DNA from: Serratia silvae
GTDB taxonomy: Bacteria; Pseudomonadota; Gammaproteobacteria; Enterobacterales; Enterobacteriaceae
NCBI RefSeq assembly: GCF_023282985.1
Contig: NZ_JAGQDC010000017.1
Coordinates: 62,001 to 126,000, forward strand
DNA length: 64,000 bases
Reading direction: 5' to 3'
Position 1 is the stretch's first letter. Every line of letters starts with the position of its first letter. The translations under genes were made by a program, and so were the position numbers. Shown in pieces: positions 9,495-18,244 of this stretch. The notes beneath the pieces were generated by a model. That model did not search any database and was not told the origin of the DNA. It saw only the letters and a program-made list of their open reading frames with translations.

Positions 9495-10243
9495 ATACAG
9501 AACTGTACCTCGTTTTACCCAAGTGCGTTATCACATACTCTGGAATCGATGGCAAGCCATTTTTAATCACTCATGGACGTGTCGCACATATTTGAAACGG
9601 TCAGCAGCAAGATTAGCTTAAATAGGGCGAAAGAGGTTGAAGCCTTGGCTATTTTCTGCTTTGTAAAGAAGTCGCGCTGTACTCCGCGTGGCGCCTCAGT
9701 TTTAACAATTCTTTCAACTCAACAGCGAGCGGTTTTGACCACATATAAGCCCCAAACAGGCCAAAGAACGTAAAAAATTTTGAATCTTTATGGAATTTTA
9801 TATGCAACTATTGAATATCGATGACCGGGGGACAAACGGCCAACTGATCCGACCTTTGGATAGCAAAGCCTGTCATAGCAGGACAGTTCTGCTTTTGGCC
9901 GCAACAACAGAGCCGTCCATACAGGCCAAAACGCTCACGCAGGCCAGTGCATAATCATGCAGCGAACCAAATTTGGCCACCAAGAATGTGCAGGTAGACG
10001 AAATAGCTGCCCCGCCCTGCGAGTTTATATCCGTAGCTAAGTTAGTAAGGATAAAAACAAATATTAAAAATATCACCCGACAAGCCGGTGGCTATTTCCG
10101 CCATAGATTAACAAAATCGCCAATGCATTTTTTTCACTAATCTTGGCATGGCTGTTTTATCCATTACCCGCCGCGAACCCCGCAAAGCCGCACCGCGCCA
10201 AGCCCCACCCGATGCAGGACACGCTGTTACCCTCTGACACTCA
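9495..10243. other. Long intergenic region upstream of yobF-cspC
   Basis: About 750 bases without a gene I can support. The part nearest yobF must hold the yobF-cspC promoter. Two open frames of 66-67 codons occur (9573-9773 plus, 9873-10076 minus), but neither has a good ribosome-binding site or recognisable sequence. No terminator-like RNA gene could be identified by eye. Confidence 0.4.
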
Positions 10244-11266
10244 TTAGGAGTTAGAGTTAACCTCAATATGTTCACCAATCTTCAGCGGATAAAAACGATG
10301 ATGCTCAACCCCAGCTTCGCTCAGTGCCAGGCTGAGTTGCTCAGGCGGTTCATCCAACGACTCATCGGCCAATTCAAAGACGCCCCAATGGATAGGGATC
10401 ACTCTGGGTTCATTCAATTGCTGATACAGCCTCACCGACTGCTGCGGGTCCATATGCTGCTCTTGCATGAACCATCTTGGGGCATAAGCACCAATGGGTA
10501 GAGCCGCAATATCGAACGGCCCCAGGCGGGTGCCGATATCAACCAACCGTTCGCTGTAACCGCTGTCACCAGAGAAATAAAAGCGTAGCGCGGGGTGATG
10601 GATCACCCAGCCACACCACAGAGAACGGTTGCGATCCCACGGCGTACGCATACTCCAGTGCCGCGCTGGCGTGGCGTAGAACGTCATCTCGTCCAGCGTC
10701 AGACTCTCCCACCAATCCAGTTCGACCACCCGTTTGGCCGGGTAATGGCTGAACCAGCGTTTGAGGCCCAACGGCACAACAAAAGTGGCATTGCGAAAGC
10801 GTTTGGTCAGCTCCCTGATGGTTTGACGATCCAGATGGTCGTAGTGATTATGGGAAATCAGCACCACATCTACCGCTGGCAGTTGCTTTACCGTTAGCGG
10901 AGGCGGTGTCTTGCGATGTGGGCCGTAGAAACTCACAGGTGATGCCCTTGGCGACAGAACCGGATCGATCAGCACATAGCGGCCCCCCAGGCGCAACAGC
11001 AGAGAAGCATGGCCCAACCACCATACGCGGTTCTGTTCGCCGCTCAGATCGGCGGCTTGCCACCAGTTGGCGATAAACTGCTCGTAGCCTGCCTGAGGAG
11101 GTTTGGGTAGACCGAGCTTCTTGCGTTCGTCTTGCCAGCGCTTCAGATCCCCGGCCTGGTGTAGCGACGGCTCCGGGTTGCAGAATCCCTGTGGCGTATG
11201 ATGCGCTTTGCTGGCATCGTAATATTTGTTGGTTATTTTCAACCCATTCTCTCCCTGTAGTACCAT
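10244..11266 (-). CDS. Metallo-beta-lactamase-fold hydrolase (UlaG / NAPE-PLD-like)
   Basis: 340-residue metal-dependent hydrolase. The zinc-binding motif is HNHYDHLD (in VVLISHNHYDHLDRQT), followed by a GDSGYSE aspartate motif and HWGVFELADE as the late His ligand; WWLGHASLLLRLGG and LIDPVLSPRASP are typical of the COG2220 group that includes N-acyl-phosphatidylethanolamine phospholipase D. The substrate is unknown. I placed the start at ATG 11266; a TTG at 11242 behind GGGAGAG is an alternative, and the frame is open up to a TTG at 11326. No secretion signal follows this start. It stands alone, with no operon partner. Confidence 0.82.
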   Translation of the reverse strand: MVLQGENGLKITNKYYDASKAHHTPQGFCNPEPSLHQAGDLKRWQDERKKLGLPKPPQAGYEQFIANWWQAADLSGEQNRVWWLGHASLLLRLGGRYVLIDPVLSPRASPVSFYGPHRKTPPPLTVKQLPAVDVVLISHNHYDHLDRQTIRELTKRFRNATFVVPLGLKRWFSHYPAKRVVELDWWESLTLDEMTFYATPARHWSMRTPWDRNRSLWCGWVIHHPALRFYFSGDSGYSERLVDIGTRLGPFDIAALPIGAYAPRWFMQEQHMDPQQSVRLYQQLNEPRVIPIHWGVFELADESLDEPPEQLSLALSEAGVEHHRFYPLKIGEHIEVNSNS

Positions 11267-11455
11267 AGTGGTGCCGCAATCGTTACAAGATTGCCTACCC
11301 AATAGCTTATAGTATCGCAATGACAAACAACTGACCTTTTTGTGGATATTGTTGTCATAGCCAGAGTAAGAAGGCCAAGGTCGCCAAGAACCTGTTAAGC
11401 CTTTCTTAAGAACCTTGTGATTTACTTACTAGGACATTCTGAAAAAGGAGGAGTT

Positions 11456-11740
11456 ATGAGCCGGACTGCATCAGGCAAGTCACGCGTTCGTATGGGCCGC
11501 TATCGCCGAGCGCTGACTACGCAAGGGCAATACTGGAAAATGTATCTGGCAATGAAGCTGCGCCGGCTACGCATACCGTCACCGTTGCTGTTACTGGCAA
11601 GCACCCTGGCAGGCTTTTTTATGCTGGGCCTGCTGATGCTTAGCGTGGTGGTGATTGATGTTATCAGCACCCTGTTCCTGCTGTGCAGAAAGCTGCTGCG
11701 GCTGGGGCGCCACCATCAGGGCAACGCCGTCGCCCGTTAA
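11456..11740 (+). CDS. Small basic membrane protein of unknown function
   Basis: 94-residue protein with a very strong AGGAGG ribosome-binding site 6 bases before ATG 11456. The N-terminal 40 residues are rich in Arg/Lys (SGKSRVRMGRYRRAL), followed by one long or two short transmembrane segments (about 44-80) and a basic tail (LCRKLLRLGRHH). The basic ends suggest the termini stay in the cytoplasm. I do not recognise the family. It converges on the permease gene, 36 bases apart. Confidence 0.65.
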   Translation: MSRTASGKSRVRMGRYRRALTTQGQYWKMYLAMKLRRLRIPSPLLLLASTLAGFFMLGLLMLSVVVIDVISTLFLLCRKLLRLGRHHQGNAVAR

Positions 11741-11776
11741 CCGTTTGGAGGCGTTGCGGCGCCTCCTACGTGAAAA

Positions 11777-13147
11777 CTACCTCTTGTTACCACCCGCCTT
11801 TTTACGCCGGGTCAGCAAAAATCCAACCCACAACAACAGTACCCAAACCGGCATCAACAGTACGGAGATGCGGATCCCTGGGCTGAAGTACATGATCACC
11901 AGGATCAACGACAGGAACACCAGGCACAGATAGTTGCCAAACGGATACCATAGCGACCTAAAGCTGGTGATCACCCCTTGGCGATCCTTGGCCGCGCGGA
12001 ATTTCAGGTGCGCCAGGCAAATCATCACCCAGTTAATCACCAACGTTGAGACCACCAGCGCCATCAGCAAGCCAAACGCCTCGCCGGGCATGACGTAGTT
12101 AATCAATACGCCTACCGAGGTGGCCAGCGCCGATAACGCGATAGACAGCACCGGTACGCCACGTTTGTTGACCTTGGTCAGCGCCTTGGGTGCATTGCCT
12201 TGTGTCGCCAGGCCAAACAGCATCCGGCTATTGCAATACACGCCGCTGTTGTAGACCGACAGCGCCGCCGTCAGTACCACCACGTTGAGCATGGTCGCCA
12301 CCAGGTTGCTGTTAAGCGCATGGAAGATCATCACAAACGGACTGCCCCCTTCCACAACCTTGCCCCACGGATAAAGCGACAGCAGCACCGTCAACGAGCC
12401 GATATAGAAAATCAGGATGCGATACACCACCTGATTGGTGGCTTTAGGAATGCTACGGCGTGGATCGGCGGCTTCTGCTGCGGTGATGCCCACCATTTCC
12501 AGCCCACCGAACGAGAACATGATCACCGCCATCGCCATCACCAGGCCACTGATGCCGTGTGGCATAAAGCCGCCCTGATCCCACAGGTTGCTAATGCTGG
12601 CTTCCGGGCCACCGTTGCCGCTGGCCAACAGGTAGGCACCAAATACGATCATCCCCAGGATCGCCGCCACCTTGATGATGGCAAACCAGAACTCGGTTTC
12701 CCCATACAGGCGTACGTTCACCAGATTGACCAGGTTAATCACCACGAAGAATACCGCTGCCGATGCCCAGGTTGGGATTTCCGGCCACCAGTATTGAATA
12801 TAAATCCCTACGGCGGTCAGTTCCGCCATACCGACCAAAATAAACATCGCCCAGTAGTTCCAACCGGACAGGAAACCGGCAAAGTCCCCCCAATACTTAT
12901 AGGCAAAATGGCTGAATGAACCGGCCACCGGTTCTTCCACCACCATCTCCCCCAGCTGGCGCATGATCAAAAAGGCAATAAAACCGCCAATGGCATAGCC
13001 CAGCAGCACGGAAGGCCCGGCCATCTGAATGGTTTGTGCAATACCCAGGAATAGGCCGGTACCGATGGCACCTCCCAGGGCAATAAGTTGTATATGTCTA
13101 TTTTTTAAACCGCGTTTTAGCGGGGTATCCTGAAGCTGACCGCCCAT
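11777..13147 (-). CDS. pheP: Aromatic amino acid permease, PheP-like (APC superfamily)
   Basis: 456-residue proton-coupled permease with about 12 transmembrane helices and the amino acid transporter signature from LKRGLKNRHIQLIALGGAIG near residue 10. It resembles E. coli PheP (QMAGPSVLLGYAIGGF, FLSGWNYWAMFILVGMAELTA, NLVNVRLYGETEFWF, YPFGNYLC) somewhat more than AroP, so phenylalanine is the likeliest main substrate, but a general aromatic specificity cannot be excluded. The start at 13147 has GAGGATAAG before the ATG and fits the family length; the frame stays open 34 codons further upstream. Confidence 0.85.
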   Translation of the reverse strand: MGGQLQDTPLKRGLKNRHIQLIALGGAIGTGLFLGIAQTIQMAGPSVLLGYAIGGFIAFLIMRQLGEMVVEEPVAGSFSHFAYKYWGDFAGFLSGWNYWAMFILVGMAELTAVGIYIQYWWPEIPTWASAAVFFVVINLVNLVNVRLYGETEFWFAIIKVAAILGMIVFGAYLLASGNGGPEASISNLWDQGGFMPHGISGLVMAMAVIMFSFGGLEMVGITAAEAADPRRSIPKATNQVVYRILIFYIGSLTVLLSLYPWGKVVEGGSPFVMIFHALNSNLVATMLNVVVLTAALSVYNSGVYCNSRMLFGLATQGNAPKALTKVNKRGVPVLSIALSALATSVGVLINYVMPGEAFGLLMALVVSTLVINWVMICLAHLKFRAAKDRQGVITSFRSLWYPFGNYLCLVFLSLILVIMYFSPGIRISVLLMPVWVLLLWVGFLLTRRKKAGGNKR

Positions 13148-13321
13148 CTTATCCTCGTCCGGCTGAGTATCCACGCTGCATTGCGCAAGATATCGCCAAC
13201 CAATAAATAAACCTGCGGGCGTTTTAACACTTAACCTTTCAGGCATCAAGGATTAGGACACAACCCGGTGCCCGATTATCATTAACCGGGCCAGAGGGTT
13301 GCAGGAGGTTTGCTACGCCTG

Positions 13322-13558
13322 TTAGCTAGGCATACCGCACAGTTTGCTGAGGTTACGTGCGCCGATCATCAGCGTCGCCACATAGGATTGACGGCGGGTG
13401 ATGACCTCCACCGCCACGCGATCGTTTTGATACTTTATCAGGTAGGTTGAGGGCCAGCCTTGTCGGTGCAACCCATAGCTTTTGGCATGACAATCGATCG
13501 CCGCATGGGCAATCACTAAATGAGAGAGAGTGGTATCACCTTTGATAATGCGTTTCAT
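13322..13558 (-). CDS. DUF4060-like small protein, phage-type
   Basis: 78-residue protein beginning MKRIIKG with GGAGA 8 bases upstream. The C-terminal half, YVATLMIGARNLS preceded by VAVEVITRR, resembles the DUF4060 group of small enterobacterial proteins that are common in prophage regions. Function unknown. It lies directly downstream of the NinX-like gene, separated by 90 bases, in a stretch without other phage genes. Confidence 0.6.
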   Translation of the reverse strand: MKRIIKGDTTLSHLVIAHAAIDCHAKSYGLHRQGWPSTYLIKYQNDRVAVEVITRRQSYVATLMIGARNLSKLCGMPS

Positions 13559-13648
13559 AAAACAGTCTCCGTCAGCGACAGGTCCATTGTCAGAATAAGG
13601 CGGTGTCTCATCATTACGAGTCATCTACATTATCGACTAATATTTGAT

Positions 13649-13960
13649 TTATTGCGCTTGCTGACTCAATAAAAAACAGATCATTGCGGCACGCAACGGG
13701 CTGTGACTACCGGCTTGCCACTCTCCTTGCTGGGTGATCATACTGGCTTGCCACTGTGGCTGGTCACTTTGTTCGGGGGCATTCAGACTTATTTTGTTGG
13801 CGCAGATAATCGGCCAGGCATCGGAGGGGTTCTTGCAGTAGTCTTTCCCTTTCACGCCGCCGTAAGGGTACCATTTGTCCGGATTTTCCCCGGTGATTAA
13901 CGCAATGCTGCGGTTTACTTCGGCGTCGCTTTCTTCGTACCATCTAATCATTGCTGACAT
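13649..13960 (-). CDS. NinX-like phage protein (DUF2591)
   Basis: 103-residue protein. The central segment KDYCKNPSDAWPIICANKISL and the end SPLRAAMICFLLSQ match the pattern of the lambdoid-phage NinX/DUF2591 family, whose function is unknown. It is complete, on the same strand as the DUF4060-like gene, and there is no integrase, repressor or structural phage gene nearby, so it appears to be a domesticated or orphan phage gene. The ribosome-binding site (GAAAGATGG) is weak and the second Met at codon 4 is an alternative start. Confidence 0.72.
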   Translation of the reverse strand: MSAMIRWYEESDAEVNRSIALITGENPDKWYPYGGVKGKDYCKNPSDAWPIICANKISLNAPEQSDQPQWQASMITQQGEWQAGSHSPLRAAMICFLLSQQAQ

Positions 13961-14061
13961 CCATCTTTCGTAGAGTTGGCGCTACATTACGATGCCAATA
14001 CGACAGATTTATGACAGCCTGCGGGCCTTTTACATTATTTCTACTAACGGATGAATTGATT

Positions 14062-14250
14062 ATGTTGCTGGGTCTTAACCACCTGACGCTCGCGGTAAGT
14101 GAGGTGGAACGCAGTTTTCGTTTTTAGATAGCCTGATCTTGCTACTTTCTTGATCCCGACCGTCACGCACTGGAAATTCACTGTGGCGATCTGGCAAGCC
14201 GGTTGGCAGCCTGCCGGGAGAAACCCTATCAGGGGATGGTGTTTTACTGA
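14062..14250 (+). pseudogene. fosA: Deleted remnant of fosA fosfomycin glutathione transferase
   Basis: Codons from ATG 14062 read MLLGLNHLTLAVSEVERSF, the N terminus of FosA, then stop at 14125. In the same frame, 14140-14250 reads [16 protein letters not shown]...[12 protein letters not shown] and a stop, the FosA C terminus including the metal-ligand Glu region. Everything between (roughly residues 22-98 of a protein of about 135) is missing, and two in-frame stops lie at the junction. Intact FosA is a Mn/K-dependent VOC-fold enzyme that adds glutathione to fosfomycin; this copy cannot do so. Confidence 0.88.
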
Positions 14251-14337
14251 AACGGAATGGTGAGAAGGCGATCCGGTTAAAACTGAAACTGAGATAACCG
14301 ACGTGTCCTTAACCTTCTCACCAAATGAGGTGCGCGA

Positions 14338-14625
14338 TTAACGCTCTGGGATAAACCCTTTATAACTCAGTGCCGGGCTAAGGTCATCATCATAATCGTC
14401 AACCGATGCCTTGTCCCCTCGGGCAGTTTGCACCAACGTTTTTAACAGTGCAGTTTGCTGGCGCTGCTGCTCGGCGATTTCCTGCAACAGCTGGATCTGT
14501 TCGTTGGCACGTACGCTGGCGCGATTCACGATGAACCAGACCCACAGGCCAAGCAATACAGCCAACACCACAACGGCGGTGGAAATCAGGCCGGACGGGC
14601 CAGAAGCTAAATCAAACATGGACAA
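14338..14625 (-). CDS. yebO: YebO family membrane protein
   Basis: 95-residue protein with one N-terminal transmembrane helix (about 13-33) followed by a charged coiled-coil-like segment: FIVNRASVRANEQIQLLQEIAEQQRQ corresponds to the E. coli YebO signature FINRASSRTNEQIELL. Function unknown. In E. coli it lies next to mgrB, and here mgrB begins 236 bases upstream on the same strand, confirming synteny. Residues after position 70 are acidic and diverge. Confidence 0.88.
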   Translation of the reverse strand: MSMFDLASGPSGLISTAVVVLAVLLGLWVWFIVNRASVRANEQIQLLQEIAEQQRQQTALLKTLVQTARGDKASVDDYDDDLSPALSYKGFIPER

Positions 14626-14717
14626 CCCTATCTACTCTACTGCCTCAACCAAGCCGATATAGTAACATTCTCACCAAGGCCAGGGGCAAGTTTGCGAAAA
14701 ATTGTTATTTCGCCATG

Positions 14718-14861
14718 TTACCAGGGAACAATACGCGTGATAGAGCAAATGCCCAGAGCAAACTTCCCACCTTGATCGCAATAGCTATCCAGAGCCAGCA
14801 GATAGAAAAGTAAGCAGGCAATCAGCGTTGCCGCTATCACCAGCAGTTTTTTACGCCCCAA
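14718..14861 (-). CDS. mgrB: PhoQ inhibitor small membrane protein MgrB, TTG start
   Basis: 47-residue single-span protein, exactly the usual MgrB length if translation starts at TTG 14861. A short basic N terminus (GRKKLL) leads into a transmembrane helix (about 8-25) and a periplasmic tail with the two redox cysteines of MgrB (SYCDQGGKF...GICSITRIVPW). MgrB binds and represses the sensor kinase PhoQ; its loss causes polymyxin resistance in Klebsiella. An in-frame stop two codons before the TTG rules out a longer form; the only other candidate, GTG at codon 8, would cut into the helix. TAAAC/TTAAC elements at 14921-14935 loosely resemble a PhoP box. Confidence 0.9.
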   Translation of the reverse strand: MGRKKLLVIAATLIACLLFYLLALDSYCDQGGKFALGICSITRIVPW

Positions 14862-14970
14862 ACCTTAGCAGCCTTATGATTATGTTATTAACCTAATTAT
14901 CAATATTAGCATAGGCAACTTAAACGAAGTTTAACTGGCCGTTTAGATTTCCCTGCCCATCAGGGCCCGG

Positions 14971-15210
14971 TTACTCGCGGTTAAACTTCATCTCAATCAG
15001 CGCAATCGCTTTTTCAATCGCCCGCTTGGTGATCGGATCGGCCCCGGCCGGGTGGCTGCTAAAATCGATACTCTTGAGCTGGCTGGCCATCTTGTCCCGT
15101 ACTTCGGTCGGCGCGATCACGTCGATCACATCCAGGATCTGCTTGATAACCAGTTGGCAGGCAACCAGATCGGAAACCAGTTCTTGATCGTTGCTCAGTG
15201 CGCTAGACAT
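14971..15210 (-). CDS. DUF2594 / YecF-like small protein
   Basis: 79-residue soluble, helical, mildly acidic protein. The layout, with a central helix [18 protein letters not shown] and a C-terminal [13 protein letters not shown], resembles the DUF2594 (YecF) family of enterobacteria, though identity to E. coli YecF is low by eye. Function unknown. GAGGAAAAATT provides the ribosome-binding site for ATG 15210. It has no evident operon partner and is divergent from yccJ. Confidence 0.6.
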   Translation of the reverse strand: MSSALSNDQELVSDLVACQLVIKQILDVIDVIAPTEVRDKMASQLKSIDFSSHPAGADPITKRAIEKAIALIEMKFNRE

Positions 15211-15379
15211 AATTTTTCCTCTGTTAATTTAAACGCGGCAAAGAATACCACGCCGTTTTGCATTTTGCCGCAGGCGTTCCTGCCTGAATTTTCGGCAATA
15301 ATACGCATGCCTTGCAAAAACCAGCAGCAGAATTGTGGCCTATACTAGGCTGTGCCTCACACTCAACAGGAGAGCAGTC

Positions 15380-15592
15380 ATGGCAAATCATAATGTAAAA
15401 TCTTGGGCGACAGTACGTGAAACCTCGGTAGAAATTGCCGAAGCGATCTTTGAGTTGGCCGGTAATGACGAGGTTTTGGCGCAAAAAATTTGGGAAGAAG
15501 GCAGCGATGAAGTGTTACCGCTGGCGTTCAGTAAAACCGAAGCTGACCAACTGTACTGGGGCGAAGAAACCATCGAACGTAAAAACGTCTGA
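15380..15592 (+). CDS. yccJ: YccJ family protein
   Basis: 70-residue soluble protein. The segments [26 protein letters not shown] and [12 protein letters not shown] match E. coli YccJ almost residue for residue. AGGAGAG precedes ATG 15380; the frame is open 15 codons earlier without homology. Function unknown. In E. coli yccJ lies near cbpAM and agp, and here cbpM-cbpA follow on the opposite strand, so the local synteny is partly kept although agp and wrbA are missing. Confidence 0.92.
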   Translation: MANHNVKSWATVRETSVEIAEAIFELAGNDEVLAQKIWEEGSDEVLPLAFSKTEADQLYWGEETIERKNV

Positions 15593-15593
15593 G

Positions 15594-15631
15594 GCCCCTC
15601 ACCCCAACCCTCTCCCACAGGAAGAGAGGGA
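15594..15631. repeat. Dispersed C-rich repeat with hairpin
   Basis: CCCCTCACCCCAACCCTCTCCCACAGG-type element followed by GAAGAGAGGGAG; CCCTCTCCC can pair with the GAGAGGG. Same family as the repeats at 7331 and 919. It lies between the convergent genes yccJ and cbpM. Confidence 0.65.
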
Positions 15632-15737
15632 GCTGATAGCCTTGGCTCATTTGGAAGTAAAGAGGTCATTTCAGCAAACTCGATCGCCCCTTTGGCCAAG
15701 GTGAGTCAGCCGATGATCATGATGGATCACTACACTT

Positions 15738-16040
15738 TCACTCGGCGATAAAGCGCTCAAGACGATGACGTAGCTGAGCGTTCTCCCTGCGCAACTGTTC
15801 AATCTCATCAAGCAGCGTCAGCGCCACCGCAATACCGGGCCAATCCAGAGCCAGTTCGCGTTGCAGACGCTGGGCGCGATTAAACGCCGCCACCGCCCCA
15901 TCATCAAACAGCCAATCATCCGCCGCCAGATCGCGGGGCTGGATCACTCCCAACCCCACCACCTCGGCCAGTTCGCTTTCCGTTACGCCGGTATGCAGGC
16001 AAAACTCGGTAATGGTGAGGGTTATCTGTAGGTTGGCCAT
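15738..16040 (-). CDS. cbpM: Chaperone modulator CbpM
   Basis: 100-residue MerR-like helix-turn-helix protein that binds the J-domain of CbpA and blocks its co-chaperone and DNA-binding activities. The N-terminal [28 protein letters not shown] is the conserved HTH-like part and the C-terminal [19 protein letters not shown] is a predicted coiled coil. Its ATG overlaps the cbpA stop codon by one base (TAATG), so the two are translationally coupled, as expected for a partner made in proportion to CbpA. Confidence 0.93.
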   Translation of the reverse strand: MANLQITLTITEFCLHTGVTESELAEVVGLGVIQPRDLAADDWLFDDGAVAAFNRAQRLQRELALDWPGIAVALTLLDEIEQLRRENAQLRHRLERFIAE

Positions 16041-16960
16041 TATGCTTTACTCCATTGCGTACGAGGATCGAAGGCCTTATTCGCCTCGGCCAGTCGTTGC
16101 CAGAGTGCGGCGCTGTCTGCATCGGGTTTGGCAGGCATGACAATCTTGATCACCGCATACAAATTGCCGGTCTCTTTTTTGCTGACCAGCCCCTTCCCTT
16201 TAACACGTAATCGCTGCCCAGTCTGGCTCCCTGCGGGGATAGTCAACAGGATATTGTCCGCCAGCGTGGGGACAGAAACCTTGGTGCCTAACGCCGCCTC
16301 CCAAGGTGCCAACGGCAGAACGATTTCCAGATCGTGCCCGATCACCTCAAACAACGGATGCGGTGCCAACTGAATGATCAGGTACAAATCGCCATTGGCT
16401 CCGCCAGCAAGGCCTGGCACACCTTGGCCTTTCACGCGGATTCGTTCTCCGTCCGCCACGCCCACCGGGATTTTCACGTTAAGCGTTTTAGCGATCTCTT
16501 TTTCTGTCTGACCAAATGCGTTGTACACCGGCACCTTATAGCTCAGGGTGCGGGTTTGCTCAGTGAGGGTTTCCTCCAGGAACAGCGCCACGCCGATCTC
16601 AACATCCTGCCCACGGGCAGCACGCGGTTGGCCCTGCTGGCGGCCACGCGCACGCTGGCCAAACATAGAGGAGAAGATGTCGGAGAAATCCTCGGCACCA
16701 CCATACTCTTCACGCCGGGTCTGGCGGCCGAAGTTGGGTTCGTTTCGATGCAGCCGCATTTGGTCATATTCAGCCCGGCGTTCGCTGTCTTTCAGCACTT
16801 CATAGGCTTCTGCGACTTCTTTAAAGCGAGTTTCGGCATCGGCCTCGGTACTGACATCAGGGTGATATTTGCGAGCCAGGCGGCGGTAGGCGGTTTTGAT
16901 AGCCTTGATATCATCTGAGGGTTTAACCTCTAGAATGGCGTAGTAATCCTTGATTTCCAT
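16040..16960 (-). CDS. cbpA: Curved DNA-binding protein / DnaJ-type co-chaperone CbpA
   Basis: 306-residue class B J-protein. The J-domain (about 1-70) carries HPD at 33-35 in [13 protein letters not shown]; a G/R-rich linker ([19 protein letters not shown]) follows, then two beta-sandwich substrate-binding domains ([34 protein letters not shown]) and a C-terminal dimerisation region. It works with DnaK and also binds curved DNA in stationary phase. The length equals the E. coli protein (306). Operon with cbpM. Confidence 0.96.
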   Translation of the reverse strand: MEIKDYYAILEVKPSDDIKAIKTAYRRLARKYHPDVSTEADAETRFKEVAEAYEVLKDSERRAEYDQMRLHRNEPNFGRQTRREEYGGAEDFSDIFSSMFGQRARGRQQGQPRAARGQDVEIGVALFLEETLTEQTRTLSYKVPVYNAFGQTEKEIAKTLNVKIPVGVADGERIRVKGQGVPGLAGGANGDLYLIIQLAPHPLFEVIGHDLEIVLPLAPWEAALGTKVSVPTLADNILLTIPAGSQTGQRLRVKGKGLVSKKETGNLYAVIKIVMPAKPDADSAALWQRLAEANKAFDPRTQWSKA

Positions 16961-17233
16961 AATGCTATGGTCTCTTTACTGTGGCCGGAAAAGTGGATAG
17001 CGCGTTGATGCATGAGCAAGTTGAGGAGATATGGCTCATTGTAGCGCCATCAAGCAGTTAGTGCAGTATGCGCATCACTTCACGCGGTGATTTAGCGTTT
17101 CGGGCTGATTTGTTGCGGAGCAAGCGAAATACCGTGCTGACAAAGTGTTGATGACACGGCCCATATCTAAGCCGGTCACCAAGTTGCGAGTGAATTTCGA
17201 GTTAACATTGCAGGTTCCGGTTGCTAGCCAGTT

Positions 17234-17347
17234 TCAAGGCTCTTTACCTCCCACGCCTTGCGTGTTATTGCCCATCAATACTGGCATTGCCATAAAAGCG
17301 GCAACGCCCACGATCACAAAAAGAGTAATAATCACTGTCATTAACAT
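17234..17347 (-). CDS. Candidate very small membrane protein
   Basis: 37-codon frame from ATG 17347 (GGGGTG upstream, moderate) with a single hydrophobic span VIITLFVIVGVAAFMAMPVLM followed by a short Gly-rich tail ending in KEP. The one-helix design resembles enterobacterial stress-type small membrane proteins, but no family is recognised. The overlapping plus-strand frame (17145-17495) has no better support. Confidence 0.4.
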   Translation of the reverse strand: MLMTVIITLFVIVGVAAFMAMPVLMGNNTQGVGGKEP

Positions 17348-17507
17348 GCGATCACCCCATCAACGTGGCGTTGTTACGGCTGACTCTCTGTTTTGGCTAA
17401 TTACATTGCTGGCCTGCCTGGACTACTTGGCATTTGCGGTAGCGGGCAATTTCAGATTAGCTGGTTTTTCCGAATGCTGGCAAGTCCTGTATTGAGGCTT
17501 TTTTCTA

Positions 17508-17684
17508 CTGGATGTTGAAGAGCTAGAAAAGATCCGGCAGCAGGGCTATGCGGTACGTTACAATGTTACCGAAGTCATCCCCGGCGCACGTGCGATCGCT
17601 TGCCCGTCTTGCAGGCCACCTGATGGCGAAGGTCAAAACGATCCCGCTTTAACCGGCACGAAGGTGACAATCCACGGCCTGTAA
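17508..17684 (+). pseudogene. Probable remnant of a regulator C-terminal domain (IclR-like)
   Basis: An open frame without a start codon reads LDVEELEKIRQQGYAVRY, then VIPGARAIACPS, and stops at 17682-17684. The succession of a helix ending in IRQQGYA and then V.PGARAIA.P resembles the effector-binding domain of IclR-family regulators. What follows loses resemblance, and no helix-turn-helix part is found upstream. The assignment rests on a short pattern only. Confidence 0.35.
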
Positions 17685-17753
17685 GGTACGCTAAGTGAGC
17701 CTGCCGTAAGCTCTGCGCTGCGGTTTAACGACAAAATCAATTGGGTAAATTTA

Positions 17754-18140
17754 TTGATACAAGAACATCACCTCGCACTCGTCTGCGCACTCAGTAAATG
17801 GGTCGAAACCCACTTGGGACGAGTGATCCACCTTGAAGAGCTAGCCGAGTATTCCGGCTATTCACTGTGGCATATGCAGAAGCTGTTCAAAGAAGCGACG
17901 GGGATCTCGCTGGGCAAGTATATTCGCGAGCGCCGCCTTGCCGGGGCGGTGTACCAGCTGCGCAGCAGTGAGGCTTCCATTTTCGATATCGCCTTGGATT
18001 TTGGTTTCGGTTCCCAATCGCACTTCACCTACATGTTCAGAAAGCGTTTCAACATTACGCCCTACGACTTCCGCCAGGATCTGAGTGTCGCTCTGCATAT
18101 CGAGCCTCCGCTACATATTATTCACCAGAAGATGGCGTGA
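17754..18140 (+). CDS. AraC/XylS-family regulator of SoxS/MarA size
   Basis: 128-residue protein made only of the paired helix-turn-helix DNA-binding domain, as in SoxS, MarA and RamA. First HTH around YSGYSLWHMQKLFKEATG, second around IFDIALDFGFGSQSHFTYMFRKRFNITPYDFR; IRERRL links them. Small AraC proteins of this type activate stress, efflux or oxidative-defence promoters and carry no ligand domain, so they are usually controlled at synthesis. The start is TTG at 17754 with only a weak GGGT upstream. The target genes are not evident from the neighbours. A C-terminal extension of about 20 residues beyond the HTH distinguishes it from SoxS. Confidence 0.8.
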   Translation: MIQEHHLALVCALSKWVETHLGRVIHLEELAEYSGYSLWHMQKLFKEATGISLGKYIRERRLAGAVYQLRSSEASIFDIALDFGFGSQSHFTYMFRKRFNITPYDFRQDLSVALHIEPPLHIIHQKMA

Positions 18141-18244
18141 GGTGGCAGCGGGTTGTTTAAGTCACTACCAAAGAAACGGCCCCAGAAAGGAGCCGTTGGC
18201 TGAGTGTGCTAGCTATGTCAGGGTTGTTGATAAATCAACCAGCG

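Noticed and set aside
9573..10076. Two 66-67-codon frames in the yobF upstream region
   Set aside because: No ribosome-binding site, unusual codon use and no homology recognised; more likely untranslated.
17145..17495. 116-codon plus frame
   Set aside because: Lacks a ribosome-binding site and overlaps the better supported minus-strand 37-codon frame; composition looks random.
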